Assembly: GCF_026339995.1 (NCBI RefSeq)
Contig: NZ_JAPEPT010000006.1
Coordinates: forward strand, 248,001-312,000
Reading direction: 5' to 3'
From: Streptomyces sp. NBC_01481
GTDB taxonomy: Bacteria; Actinomycetota; Actinomycetes; Streptomycetales; Streptomycetaceae
DNA length: 64,000 nucleotides
Part shown: one piece after another, positions 9,277 through 18,581 of the stretch
Layout: each line of letters starts with the position of its first letter
How positions within the stretch are numbered: the stretch's first letter is position 1
Translations under genes and position numbers: made by a program
Notes under the pieces: model-generated
The model's input: only the letters and a program-made list of their open reading frames with translations
Databases searched by the model: none
What the model was told of the DNA's origin: nothing

Positions 9277-10839
9277 ATGTCCACGGCCCCGAAGCCGATC
9301 GCCCTCCCCGTCACCGCCGTCACGTGCCTCGAGGATCGCGCCCACATCGAGCGCGCCGTCGTGCTCGACCTGGAGGCCGGGGTCCAGCGGCTGCGTCTCG
9401 GGCCGGTCAGTGCGCTGGCCGTCGACCGGACCCTCCATGCCGAGCTGACCGCCGATCACCCCTCGACCGTGCTCGACGTGCGGATCGTCCGCAGCTGGAC
9501 GCCGCGCGGGCCGCTGCCGTCCACCGACGACGACTCCGCTCTGCGCCACCGCGTACACGCCCTCGAAGAGGAGCGGCTGGCCCTGGGGCAGCGACGCGAC
9601 CGGCTGCATGCCCGCATTGACCTGCTCGGCCGCCTCGCCGCCGATCTGCTGCGGGAGATCGGCGAAGGCGCCGGCTCCGGGGAGACCGAACGGTCCCGCT
9701 GGGCCCGCGAACTGGACCGGGTGGACGACGAGCGCGACGCGTACGGCGAGCAACTCCGCACCGTGGAGGCCCGGCTGGCCGCCCTCGCTGCCGAACTCGG
9801 GGAAGCCCAGCGGACCATGCATCTCTCCGAGGAGGAGCCCGCCGAGCTGGTCGGCCATATCGAGTTGACCGTGGAGGCCGCGGTCGCCGGGCCGGTCGCG
9901 CTGCGCCTGAGCCACCTCACCCCGTGTGCGCTGTGGCGGCCCGCCTACCGGGCCGTGCTCGACGGGGACTCCCTGACACTGGAGACCGACGCGATGGTCT
10001 GGCAGCGCACCGGTGAGGACTGGTCGGACGTACGGCTGACATTGTCGACGGCCCGCTCGGCGCTGGCCACCGATCCGCCACGGCTGGGCGAGGACCGGCT
10101 GACGCTCAAGGACCGCTCCGCAGCGGAGCGCCGCACGGTCGATGTCGAACTGCGCGAGGAGGAGATCGGGACCCTCGGCCCGGCCCCGGTGCTCGGCCTG
10201 CCGGGGGTGGACGACGGCGGCGAGGCGCTGGTGTGGAGATCCCCCGCGCCGGTCTCGGTGCCCGGTGACGGCCGCGCCCACCGAGTGCCGCTCTCCGCAT
10301 TCACCACGGCCGCGCGCAGTGAGTACGCCTGCTCACCGGAGTTGTCCCCCCTGGTCACCCAGGTGGTGCGGTTCGAGAACCTGTCCGGCCACGCGCTGCT
10401 CGCCGGGCCCGTGGACCTGGTCCGCGGCAGCGGATTCAGCGGCCGCGGCACGCTGGACTTCACCGCCCCCGGCGCCCCCGTTGAGCTGGCCTTCGGCAGC
10501 TGCGACGACTACAGGGTGGTCCGGGATGCCGAGGAGTCCCGCGACTCCGCCGGAATCACCCAGCGGACCGTTGTCACCCGCACGGTCCGGCTGCACCTGT
10601 CCCGGTTCTCCGCCCCCGGGGAGCACGGCGAGCGGGTGGTCGTCCTTCGGGAGCGGATCCCGGTCTCCGAGATCTCGGCGGTGGAGATACGCCTGCACAA
10701 GGATTCGTGCTCCCCTGCGCCCGACGTGGTCGACGCCGAGGGCATCGCCCGCTGGGACGTCACCCTCCCACCCGGCGGCCGCCGCACGGTCACCCTGGTC
10801 TACGAGCTGTCGGCGAGCGCCAAAGTCACCGGGCTCTGA
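9277..10839 (+). CDS. DUF4139 protein, short form
   Basis: 520 residues starting MSTAPKPIALPVTAVTCLED, 8 bp after the upstream paralogue and so in the same operon. It has the same order of an N-terminal strand-rich domain, a coiled coil at about residues 85-180 (LEEERLALGQRRDRLHARID) and a C-terminal DUF4139 domain with QRTGEDWSDVRLTLSTA and RSEYACSPELSPLVTQVVRF. It lacks the proline-rich linker of its neighbour. A heteromer of long and short forms is inferred from the coiled coils and tight linkage. Function is unknown. It ends convergent with the YjbQ gene. Confidence 0.8.
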   Translation: MSTAPKPIALPVTAVTCLEDRAHIERAVVLDLEAGVQRLRLGPVSALAVDRTLHAELTADHPSTVLDVRIVRSWTPRGPLPSTDDDSALRHRVHALEEERLALGQRRDRLHARIDLLGRLAADLLREIGEGAGSGETERSRWARELDRVDDERDAYGEQLRTVEARLAALAAELGEAQRTMHLSEEEPAELVGHIELTVEAAVAGPVALRLSHLTPCALWRPAYRAVLDGDSLTLETDAMVWQRTGEDWSDVRLTLSTARSALATDPPRLGEDRLTLKDRSAAERRTVDVELREEEIGTLGPAPVLGLPGVDDGGEALVWRSPAPVSVPGDGRAHRVPLSAFTTAARSEYACSPELSPLVTQVVRFENLSGHALLAGPVDLVRGSGFSGRGTLDFTAPGAPVELAFGSCDDYRVVRDAEESRDSAGITQRTVVTRTVRLHLSRFSAPGEHGERVVVLRERIPVSEISAVEIRLHKDSCSPAPDVVDAEGIARWDVTLPPGGRRTVTLVYELSASAKVTGL

Positions 10840-10938
10840 GCTCGGTGGGCCGCTGCACGCCGGCTGGTGCAGGCCTGATCCGGGCTCCCGCCCCCAGCCG
10901 GGGGCCGGGGATGCCGGGCACGGTCTCGCTCGCGACCG

Positions 10939-11361
10939 CTACCCAAGGAAGCTCAACCGAACCTGACGGTTGGCATTGTCTTTGTTGGTGTCGACCAGGC
11001 ACACGGACTGCCACGTGCCGAGCTCCAGACGGCCGCCGATCACGGGCAGGGTGGCGTGCGGCGGGACGAAGGCGGGCACGACGTGGTCCCTGCCGTGGCC
11101 CGGGCTGCCGTGGCGGTGCTGCCAGCGGTCGTCGGCGGGCAGCATGGTGTGCAGCGCGGCGAGCAGATCGGCGTCGCTGCCCGCGCCCGTCTCGATGAGG
11201 GCGATACCGGCCGTCGCATGCGGGACGAAGACATTGAGCAGGCCGTCCCTGCCGCCCGCCGCCTCCGTGAGGAACTCCTTGCAGGCGCGGGTCAGGTCGG
11301 TCACCGTCTCGGTCGAGCCGCTGGAGATGGTCAGGGTCCTGGTGGTGAAGGGTCCGGGCAT
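10939..11361 (-). CDS. YjbQ/UPF0047 family protein
   Basis: 140 residues from MPGPFTTRTLTISSGSTETV; longer in-frame starts exist but the family begins here. Motifs seen are VFVPHATAGIALIE near residue 45, HHVVP-like HVVPAFVPPHATLP, and the terminal ELGTWQSVCLVDTN. These are the conserved His, Glu and Gln sites of this trimeric family, whose members show weak thiamin-phosphate synthase activity and whose true role is unsettled. The adjacent gene to its right reads the same way but starts 63 bp away across a gap, so co-transcription with LysR is possible but not shown. Confidence 0.85.
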   Translation of the reverse strand: MPGPFTTRTLTISSGSTETVTDLTRACKEFLTEAAGGRDGLLNVFVPHATAGIALIETGAGSDADLLAALHTMLPADDRWQHRHGSPGHGRDHVVPAFVPPHATLPVIGGRLELGTWQSVCLVDTNKDNANRQVRLSFLG

Positions 11362-11424
11362 GAGTCCATCTTCCCGTTCGCACCGTACGATCGCGCGCGC
11401 ACGCTCGCGCCGCACGGAGTCCTC

Positions 11425-12330
11425 TCAGGCCCCGGCCGTCGCCCCCTGCCGCAGCGCCTCGATGAGCATCTCCACCGACGGCCGCCCCCGCGCGGCAGCC
11501 CGCACCGCCACCACGACATGGCGTTCGACCGGATCGTCCAGCGGCACCGGCGCGATCCCCTCGGAGCGCAGCCGCAGCATCAGGCCGGTCAGCGGCGCCA
11601 CGCCCAGCCCCGCCCCGACCATGGCCAGCGAGGTGGCGGTGTCGGTGACCTCGTGGACGACGCGCGGTTCGAATCCTGCCCGGCGGCAGGCCGTACGGAT
11701 GGCCCTTCCGTAGTACGTACGGGCCGCGGGCAGAATCCAGTCCCGGTCGGCCAGCTCGGTCAGCCGCCACGACGTCCCCGCGGGCGGCGCCCCGGCCGCC
11801 GGTACCGCCAGCGAGAAGCGCTCGGAGTGGAGCCGTACCAGCTCGGAGGCCTCGTCCCGGGGCAGCGGGGCATCCGGGTAGTCCAGGCCGAGCGCCAGGT
11901 CGACCCGGCCCGCGGAGACCTCCGCGTGGGCCTGGTCGACATCCACCTCCTGGCTGACCAGGCGCACGCCGGGGTGGTGCTCGGCCAGCCAGCGCAGCGC
12001 GGGCGGCAGAAACGCCGCGGCCGCCGTGCCGAACACCCCGAGCCGCAGCCTCGCCGCGATCTCCGCGCGGGTGCGCTCGATGGCGGCCGCCGCCTCGGCC
12101 TGCGCCCGCAGGATGTGCCCGGCGTGGACGACCAGCGTGTGCCCGGCGTCGGTGAGTTCGACCCGGCGTCCCGCGCGCCTGATCAGCTGCGCGCCCGCGG
12201 TCCGCTCCAGCTGGGCGATCTGCTGGGAGATCGCGCCGGGGGTGTAGCCGAGGGCCGCGGCGGCGGCCGTCATGGTGCCGCAGCGGGCGAGTTCGACCAG
12301 CGCGCGCAGATGTGCTCCACCCAGTTCCAT
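11425..12330 (-). CDS. LysR-family regulator of the adjacent catabolic operon
   Basis: 301 residues, with the N-terminal winged helix-turn-helix (HLRALVELARCGTMTAAAAA, LGYTPGAISQQIAQLER) and the C-terminal substrate-binding domain of the LysR family. It is divergent from the FAD oxidase gene across a 64-bp region that holds a 5+5 bp dyad 6 bp from its own start. This is the standard layout for a LysR activator that also controls itself. The effector is not visible; an intermediate of lysine, pipecolate or aminoadipate breakdown is the natural guess from the operon it faces. Confidence 0.9.
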   Translation of the reverse strand: MELGGAHLRALVELARCGTMTAAAAALGYTPGAISQQIAQLERTAGAQLIRRAGRRVELTDAGHTLVVHAGHILRAQAEAAAAIERTRAEIAARLRLGVFGTAAAAFLPPALRWLAEHHPGVRLVSQEVDVDQAHAEVSAGRVDLALGLDYPDAPLPRDEASELVRLHSERFSLAVPAAGAPPAGTSWRLTELADRDWILPAARTYYGRAIRTACRRAGFEPRVVHEVTDTATSLAMVGAGLGVAPLTGLMLRLRSEGIAPVPLDDPVERHVVVAVRAAARGRPSVEMLIEALRQGATAGA

Positions 12331-12336
12331 ACAGGG

Positions 12337-12349
12337 GATCTAAAAGATC
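12337..12349. promoter_or_regulatory. Inverted repeat, likely LysR operator
   Basis: GATCT and AGATC flank a 3-bp AAA, an AT-rich island in the 64-bp gap between the divergent LysR and FAD oxidase genes. It lies 6 bp from the LysR start, so binding would also repress that gene. The site is short for a full LysR footprint, and I cannot define a second half-site with certainty. Confidence 0.4.
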
Positions 12350-12394
12350 GACTGCTGAAACTGTCAATGGACGCGAAGAGTCGGCCCGTCCACC

Positions 12395-13558
12395 ATGGCT
12401 TTCATGGGTCACAGTGCTGAGGTCGTCATCGTCGGCGGTGGTGTCGTCGGGGCGAGCATTGCCTTCCATCTGGCCGAGGCCGGGGTGGAGGACGTCCTGG
12501 TCCTGGAGCGTGACGAACCGGCGTCGGGCTCGTCGGGCAAGCCGATCGGCGGGATTCGCGCCCAGTTCTCCGATCCGCTCAACATCAGGCTGGGGCAGCG
12601 CAGCCTGGAGGCGTGGCGGGCGTTCACCTCCCGCCCGGGGGCCGATGTCGGGGTCGAGAGCGTCGGCTATCTCTTCCTGCTCGGCAGCGAGGCCGAGGTG
12701 ACGGCCTTCCAGCAGGCCGTGGACGTACAGAACGAGCTCGGGGTCCGCAGCGGGATCATCACGCCGCGCGAGGCGCACGAACTGTGCCCGTATGTGGATC
12801 CGGGTTCCTTCGTCGCCGCCGCGTACTCCCCCGACGACGGCTTCGCGCTTCCGAGGGCGGCGGTCGAGGGGTATCTGCGCGCGGCCCAGCGCCTCGGCGC
12901 GAGACTCCGTACGCACTGTGGCGTCACTGGCATCGACACCGTCGGCGGCCGGGTGCGGGCGGTGCGCACGACGGCAGGCACGATCCGTACCTCGGCCGTG
13001 ATCTGCGCGGCGGGCCCCTGGTCCGCCGCCGTCGGTGCGATGGCCGGGGTGAAGCTGCCGGTCACCCCGCTGCGTCGGCAGATCGCGCTGACCGGGCGGC
13101 TGTCCCCCGCGCCGCCGCGGATCCCCTTCACCCTCGACTTCGCATCGACACTCTATTTCCACAACGACCGCGCGGACGGGCTGGTCCTCGGCCTGTCCGA
13201 CCGGCGCCAGAAGCCGGGATTCGGACGGGAGTTCAGCCGGGAGTGGCTGGAGCCGTTCCGTGAGGCGGCCGGGCGGCGGGCTCCGGCGCTCGCCGGTATT
13301 ACGGCCGGGAGCGGCTGGGCGGGGCTTTACGAGATGACGCCCGACCGCAATGCGCTGATCGGCCGGTCGGGCGACGTGGACGGCTTCCTGTACGCCACCG
13401 GTTTCTCCGGGCACGGGTTTCTGCAGGCGCCCGCGGTCGGCGAGATCGTCCGTGATCTGTATCTGGAGCGGACCCCGTTCATCGATGTGGGCCCGCTGTC
13501 CGCGGCCCGCTTCGAGGGGCGGGCCGCCGCCGTACGCCCCGAGGCTCACATCATCTGA
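12395..13558 (+). CDS. FAD-dependent amine/amino-acid oxidase (DAO family)
   Basis: 387 residues with the N-terminal Rossmann FAD motif VVIVGGGVVGASIAFHLAEA and the GSSGKPIGGIRAQF segment typical of sarcosine-oxidase-beta-like and pipecolate-oxidase-like proteins. The C-terminal GFLYATGFSGHGFLQAP is the usual second FAD contact. ATG 12395 and ATG 12404 are both possible starts. It is the first gene of a rightward group with an HglS-type oxygenase and an ALDH7-type dehydrogenase. In that setting L-pipecolate oxidation to piperideine-6-carboxylate (the AmaA step of pseudomonads) is the most economical role. D-amino-acid or sarcosine oxidation cannot be excluded from sequence. Confidence 0.8.
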   Translation: MAFMGHSAEVVIVGGGVVGASIAFHLAEAGVEDVLVLERDEPASGSSGKPIGGIRAQFSDPLNIRLGQRSLEAWRAFTSRPGADVGVESVGYLFLLGSEAEVTAFQQAVDVQNELGVRSGIITPREAHELCPYVDPGSFVAAAYSPDDGFALPRAAVEGYLRAAQRLGARLRTHCGVTGIDTVGGRVRAVRTTAGTIRTSAVICAAGPWSAAVGAMAGVKLPVTPLRRQIALTGRLSPAPPRIPFTLDFASTLYFHNDRADGLVLGLSDRRQKPGFGREFSREWLEPFREAAGRRAPALAGITAGSGWAGLYEMTPDRNALIGRSGDVDGFLYATGFSGHGFLQAPAVGEIVRDLYLERTPFIDVGPLSAARFEGRAAAVRPEAHII

Positions 13559-13591
13559 CCCCGGCACGACCGGTACGGGAAGGAGAACGCA

Positions 13592-14932
13592 ATGGTCCCC
13601 ACCTGGTGGCTGCGGGCCGCGTTCGCCCGTCGGCTCTCCGACATGTACGGGGCGGAGGTCCCCGCGTACACCACGCTTCTTCAGGTGTCGGTGCAGGTCA
13701 ACGACGAGGTGATCGGCAAGGGCGGTGACGCGGGACGGCTCGGCGGCATCGAGCGGGTCACGGCCGAGCGGCACGGCGCCATCCGTGTGGGTACGCCGCG
13801 CGAGATGCGCCAGGTCGCCCAGATCTTCGCCGCGTTCGGCATGCGGCCGGTGGGCTTCTACGATCTGCGCGAGGCGGCGGCCAGCTCCGTGCCGGTCGTC
13901 TCCACCGCGTTCCGGCCCATCGACGCCGAGGAGCTGGAGCGCAATCCGTTCCGCGTCTTCACCTCCCTGCTCACCACCGCCGACCGGCGGTTCTTCGACG
14001 CAGATCTTCAAGCGCGCCTCGAATCGTTCCTGGCCCGGCGTGAGCTCTTCCCTCCCGAGCTTCTGGACCTCGCGGCGCGCGCCGAGCGGGAGCAGGGACT
14101 CGACGAATGGTCCGCCGAGCGCTTCCTCACCCTGGCGGTGGCCGCCTTCGAGCTCTCCCGGGAGCCGGTGGACCGCGCCTGGTACACCGAACTGGAGCGG
14201 ATCTCCGCCGTCGCCGCCGACATCGGCGGCGTCGCCGGCACCCATGTCAACCACCTCACGCCGCGGGTTCTCGACATCGACGAGCTCTACCGGCGTATGG
14301 GCGAGCGCGGCATCACGATGATCGACCGGATCCAGGGTCCGCCGCGATGGGACGGGCCGGATGTGCTGCTGCGCCAGACGTCGTTCCGCGCGCTGGCCGA
14401 ACCGCGCCGTTTCCGCGAGCCGGACGGCAGCGTCGCGGTGGGATCGCTGCGGGTGCGCTTCGGCGAGGTCGAGGCCCGCGGAATCGCGCTGACAAGGGCG
14501 GGCCGTGCTCTCTACGACGAGTTGGCGGGTGAGCCGGCCGAGGTCTGGGAGCAGCGGTTCCCGCGTACGGAACGTCAACTGGCCGTCCAGGAGCGAGCGT
14601 TCTTCCGCTACGAACCGGGCGGCGACCGGCCCCGCGACGACCGCACCCCGCCGGACGATCTGGCGGGCCTCCTCGACGGGCGATGGGTGCGCGCCCGCCC
14701 CATCGTCTACGAGGACTTCCTCCCCAGGTCGGCCGCCGGGATCTTCCAGTCGAACCTCTCCGACGAGGGCACCTGGGACTCCGCGGCCCAGGGCGCCCAT
14801 TACGACCAGCAGTGGCTCTCCGGCGTACTGGAGCGCCCCGTCCACGACCCCTTCGACCTCTACGCCGCTCAGCAGGACAGCTCAATTCGCCAGGCCCGTC
14901 AGGCCCTCGGACTCCCCAAGGACACACCGTGA
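13592..14932 (+). CDS. hglS: 2-oxoadipate dioxygenase/decarboxylase, HglS type (DUF1338, VOC fold)
   Basis: 446 residues, close to the family length. HglS is an Fe(II) enzyme turning 2-oxoadipate into D-2-hydroxyglutarate in lysine breakdown. The expected metal and substrate residues appear in order: H61 and R65 in AERHGAIRVG (same His-x3-Arg spacing as in HglS), H218 in GTHVNHLTPR, and a Glu in FGEVEARGIALT near residue 292-294. The start MVPTWWLRAAFARRL follows AGGAGAACGCA. It is 33 bp after the oxidase and overlaps the dehydrogenase by 4 bp (GTGA), so translation is probably coupled. The assignment of the family is firm; activity is inferred. Confidence 0.85.
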   Translation: MVPTWWLRAAFARRLSDMYGAEVPAYTTLLQVSVQVNDEVIGKGGDAGRLGGIERVTAERHGAIRVGTPREMRQVAQIFAAFGMRPVGFYDLREAAASSVPVVSTAFRPIDAEELERNPFRVFTSLLTTADRRFFDADLQARLESFLARRELFPPELLDLAARAEREQGLDEWSAERFLTLAVAAFELSREPVDRAWYTELERISAVAADIGGVAGTHVNHLTPRVLDIDELYRRMGERGITMIDRIQGPPRWDGPDVLLRQTSFRALAEPRRFREPDGSVAVGSLRVRFGEVEARGIALTRAGRALYDELAGEPAEVWEQRFPRTERQLAVQERAFFRYEPGGDRPRDDRTPPDDLAGLLDGRWVRARPIVYEDFLPRSAAGIFQSNLSDEGTWDSAAQGAHYDQQWLSGVLERPVHDPFDLYAAQQDSSIRQARQALGLPKDTP

Positions 14933-16467
14933 CCAGCACCGGCACCACGCTTCCCGACAACGACTCGTTGCGCGCCCGGGCCCGCGAGAGCCTGCGCGGC
15001 TGCGGCGCCCGACTGCCCGTGGACGGCGGCGATGTCATCGCCCGTACGCCGCTGACGGGCACCACTTTGTTCACCCTGCCCGCGACGACACCCGAGCAGG
15101 CCGACACGGCGATCGGCGCGGCTGACGCGGCGTTCCGCGAGTGGCGCACGGTCCCGGCGCCGCAGCGCGGGGCGCTGGTCAAGCGGCTGGGTGAACTGCT
15201 GAGCGAGCACAAGGAGCAGCTGGCCGACCTCGTCACCATCGAGGCGGGCAAGATCCGCTCCGAGGCGCTCGGCGAAGTGCAGGAAATGATCGACATCTGT
15301 GAGTTCGCGGTCGGGCTCTCCCGGCAGCTGTACGGGCGGACCATGGCATCCGAGCGTCCTGGCCACCGCCTCTCGGAGAGCTGGCACCCGCTCGGCGTGG
15401 TGGGTGTGATCTCGGCGTTCAACTTCCCGGTGGCGGTCTGGGCGTGGAACACCGCGATCGCTCTGGTCTGCGGTGACACGGTGGTCTGGAAGCCCTCGGA
15501 GCTCACCCCGCTGACCGCTGTGGCCTGCGACGCCCTGCTCGCGCGCGCCGCCGCCGACACCGGTGCGCCGGCCGGTGTGCACGGGCTTGTGCTGGGCGGC
15601 CGCGAGACGGGCGAGCGGCTGGTCGACGACGAGCGGGTGGCTCTGGTGAGCGCGACGGGGTCGGTCCGGATGGGGCGGGAGGTCGGCCCGCGGGTGGCCG
15701 CGCGCTTCGGCCGCTGTCTGCTCGAACTGGGCGGCAACAACGCGGCGATCGTCACGGCCTCCGCCGATCTCGACCTCTCGGTGCGCGGGATCGTGTTCTC
15801 CGCGGCGGGCACGGCGGGCCAGCGCTGCACCACCCTGCGCCGGCTGATCGTCCACGAGGACATCGCGGACCGGCTGGTGGAGAAGATCGTCCACGCGTAC
15901 GGCCAGCTGCCCGTGGGCGACCCGTTCCAGGAGGCCACCCTGGTGGGCCCGTTGATCTCTCCCGCGGCTCACCGGGCGATGACCGAGGCGCTGGCGGCGG
16001 CCGAGGCCGACGGCGGGAAGATCCTCACCGGCGGCGACCGGCAGCTGGGCGAGCAGGCGCCGGACGCGGCATACGTCCGGCCCGCGGTGGTGCGGATGCC
16101 CGCGCAGACGGACGTCGTACGCCGGGAGACCTTCGCGCCGATCCTCTATGTGCTCACCTACCGGACGCTTCAGGAGGCCGTCGCGCTGCAGAACGGGGTC
16201 CCGCAAGGCCTGTCCTCCAGCATCTTCACGCAGGACCAGCGGGAGGCGGAGCGCTTCCTCGCGGCGGACGGCTCCGACTGCGGGATCGCCAACGTCAACA
16301 TCGGTACCTCGGGCGCCGAGATCGGCGGGGCGTTCGGCGGCGAGAAGGAGACCGGCGGCGGGCGCGAGTCGGGTTCGGACGCGTGGCGGGCGTACATGAG
16401 GCGGGCGACGAACACGGTGAACTACTCCGACAGCCTGCCGCTCGCGCAGGGAGTGAACTTCCTGTAG
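14929..16467 (+). CDS. amaB: ALDH7-type aldehyde dehydrogenase (aminoadipate-semialdehyde / piperideine-6-carboxylate dehydrogenase)
   Basis: 512 residues from a GTG that overlaps the previous stop (GTGA). NAD-dependent aldehyde dehydrogenase landmarks are all present: VISAFNFPVAVWAWN with the oxyanion Asn, the general base Glu in LLELGGNNAAI, and the nucleophile Cys in GTAGQRCTTLRR. GGAFGGEKETGGGRESGSDA near the C-terminus is the ALDH7/antiquitin-type ending. The predicted reaction is 2-aminoadipate 6-semialdehyde (in equilibrium with piperideine-6-carboxylate) to 2-aminoadipate. With an aminotransferase from elsewhere this feeds the HglS neighbour. The symbol is by analogy with Pseudomonas. 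Confidence 0.85.
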   Translation: MTSTGTTLPDNDSLRARARESLRGCGARLPVDGGDVIARTPLTGTTLFTLPATTPEQADTAIGAADAAFREWRTVPAPQRGALVKRLGELLSEHKEQLADLVTIEAGKIRSEALGEVQEMIDICEFAVGLSRQLYGRTMASERPGHRLSESWHPLGVVGVISAFNFPVAVWAWNTAIALVCGDTVVWKPSELTPLTAVACDALLARAAADTGAPAGVHGLVLGGRETGERLVDDERVALVSATGSVRMGREVGPRVAARFGRCLLELGGNNAAIVTASADLDLSVRGIVFSAAGTAGQRCTTLRRLIVHEDIADRLVEKIVHAYGQLPVGDPFQEATLVGPLISPAAHRAMTEALAAAEADGGKILTGGDRQLGEQAPDAAYVRPAVVRMPAQTDVVRRETFAPILYVLTYRTLQEAVALQNGVPQGLSSSIFTQDQREAERFLAADGSDCGIANVNIGTSGAEIGGAFGGEKETGGGRESGSDAWRAYMRRATNTVNYSDSLPLAQGVNFL

Positions 16468-16541
16468 CCCCGTACGGGGTCAGGAATAGGACCGGGAAGC
16501 GGACCGGGAAGATCCACGCACCCTGCACGGTTGGTAGAAAC

Positions 16542-17624
16542 GTGAACAACTTCGGGGTACGTGACGTGGACGTGGTCGTCATAGGCGCCGGACAGGCAGG
16601 ACTGTCCGGCGCCTACCATCTGCGGCGCGCCGGACTGGTGCCGGACCGCGATTTCGTGGTGCTCGACCATGCCCCGCGAGCCGGGGGTGCCTGGCAGTTC
16701 CGCTGGCCGTCCCTCACCTACGGCAAGGTGCACGGCATGCACGCGCTGCCGGGCATGGAACTGACGGGTGCGGATGACGGGCACCCCTCCTCCGAGGTGA
16801 TCGGCGCGTACTTCACCGCGTACGAAAGGCGCTTCGATCTGCGCGTACACCGGCCCGTCGATGTCACGGCCGTGCGCGAGGGCGAGGGCGGTCGGCTGCT
16901 CGTCGAGACCTCCGAGGGGACCTGGGCGGCGCGGGCGCTGATCAACGCGACGGGCACCTGGGACCGCCCCTTCTGGCCGCGCTACCCGGGTCAGGAGACC
17001 TTCCGGGGGCGGCAGTTGCACACGGTGAACTATCCGGGACCCGAGGAGTTCGCCGGACAGAGCGTGATCGTGGTGGGGGGCGGGGCTTCGGGCACCCAGC
17101 ATCTGATGGAGATCGCGGACTACGCGGCGGACACCACCTGGGTGACGCGGCGGCCGCCCCTCTTCCGCGAGGGCCCCTTCGACGAGGACGCCGGGCGGGC
17201 GGCCGTCGCCATGGTCGAGGAGCGCGTACGCCGCGGGCTGCCGCCTCAGAGCGTGGTCTCGGTGACCGGGCTGCCGCTCACCGACGCCGTGCTGCGGGCC
17301 CGCGAGTCGGGCGTTCTGGACCGGCTGCCGATGTTCGACCGGATCACGCCGACGGGCGTGGCCTGGGACGACGGGCGGACTGTGGAGGCGGATGTGATCC
17401 TCTGGGCGACCGGATTCCGCGCGGCGATCGACCATCTCGCGCCGCTGAAACTGCGCGAGCCAGGTGGCGGCATCCAGGTGGTCGGCACCCGCGCGGTACG
17501 GGACGCCCGCGTCCATCTCGTCGGATACGGGCCTTCGGCCTCGACGATCGGCGCCAACCGGGCGGGCCGGGCAGCGGTCCGCGAGATCAAGCGGCTGCTG
17601 GAGCGCGAACCGGCCCTGGCCTGA
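16542..17624 (+). CDS. Flavin-containing monooxygenase-like NAD(P)/FAD oxidoreductase
   Basis: About 360 residues from GTG 16542 (GTG 16566 is an alternative). There is an FAD motif VVVIGAGQAGLSGAYHL at the N-terminus, a second Rossmann motif for NAD(P) near residue 170 (SVIVVGGGASGTQHLMEI), and a C-terminal ATGFRAAIDHL of the FMO/TrkA-like family. It follows the dehydrogenase by about 75 bp in the same direction. That gap has a 12-bp palindrome CCCCGTACGGGG right after the dehydrogenase stop and a short direct repeat, so it may have its own transcript. The substrate is unknown; N-hydroxylation or disulfide/thioredoxin-like roles occur in relatives. Confidence 0.75.
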   Translation: MNNFGVRDVDVVVIGAGQAGLSGAYHLRRAGLVPDRDFVVLDHAPRAGGAWQFRWPSLTYGKVHGMHALPGMELTGADDGHPSSEVIGAYFTAYERRFDLRVHRPVDVTAVREGEGGRLLVETSEGTWAARALINATGTWDRPFWPRYPGQETFRGRQLHTVNYPGPEEFAGQSVIVVGGGASGTQHLMEIADYAADTTWVTRRPPLFREGPFDEDAGRAAVAMVEERVRRGLPPQSVVSVTGLPLTDAVLRARESGVLDRLPMFDRITPTGVAWDDGRTVEADVILWATGFRAAIDHLAPLKLREPGGGIQVVGTRAVRDARVHLVGYGPSASTIGANRAGRAAVREIKRLLEREPALA

Positions 17625-17630
17625 CGCCCG

Positions 17631-18491
<861 letters not shown>

Positions 18492-18581
18492 ACAGGCACG
18501 CTAACCCGGGGCTCGCCCCGATCCCCGCACCCGGTGCTGGGCGACACATGACTGTGCCGCGGCCGACGGCCGGCCGGAGGC

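Noticed and set aside
10826..14845. A 1339-codon open frame on the minus strand across several genes
   Set aside because: It lies antisense to the oxidase, HglS and part of the flanking genes; high GC at third positions leaves opposite frames free of stops. No family match and no sensible start.
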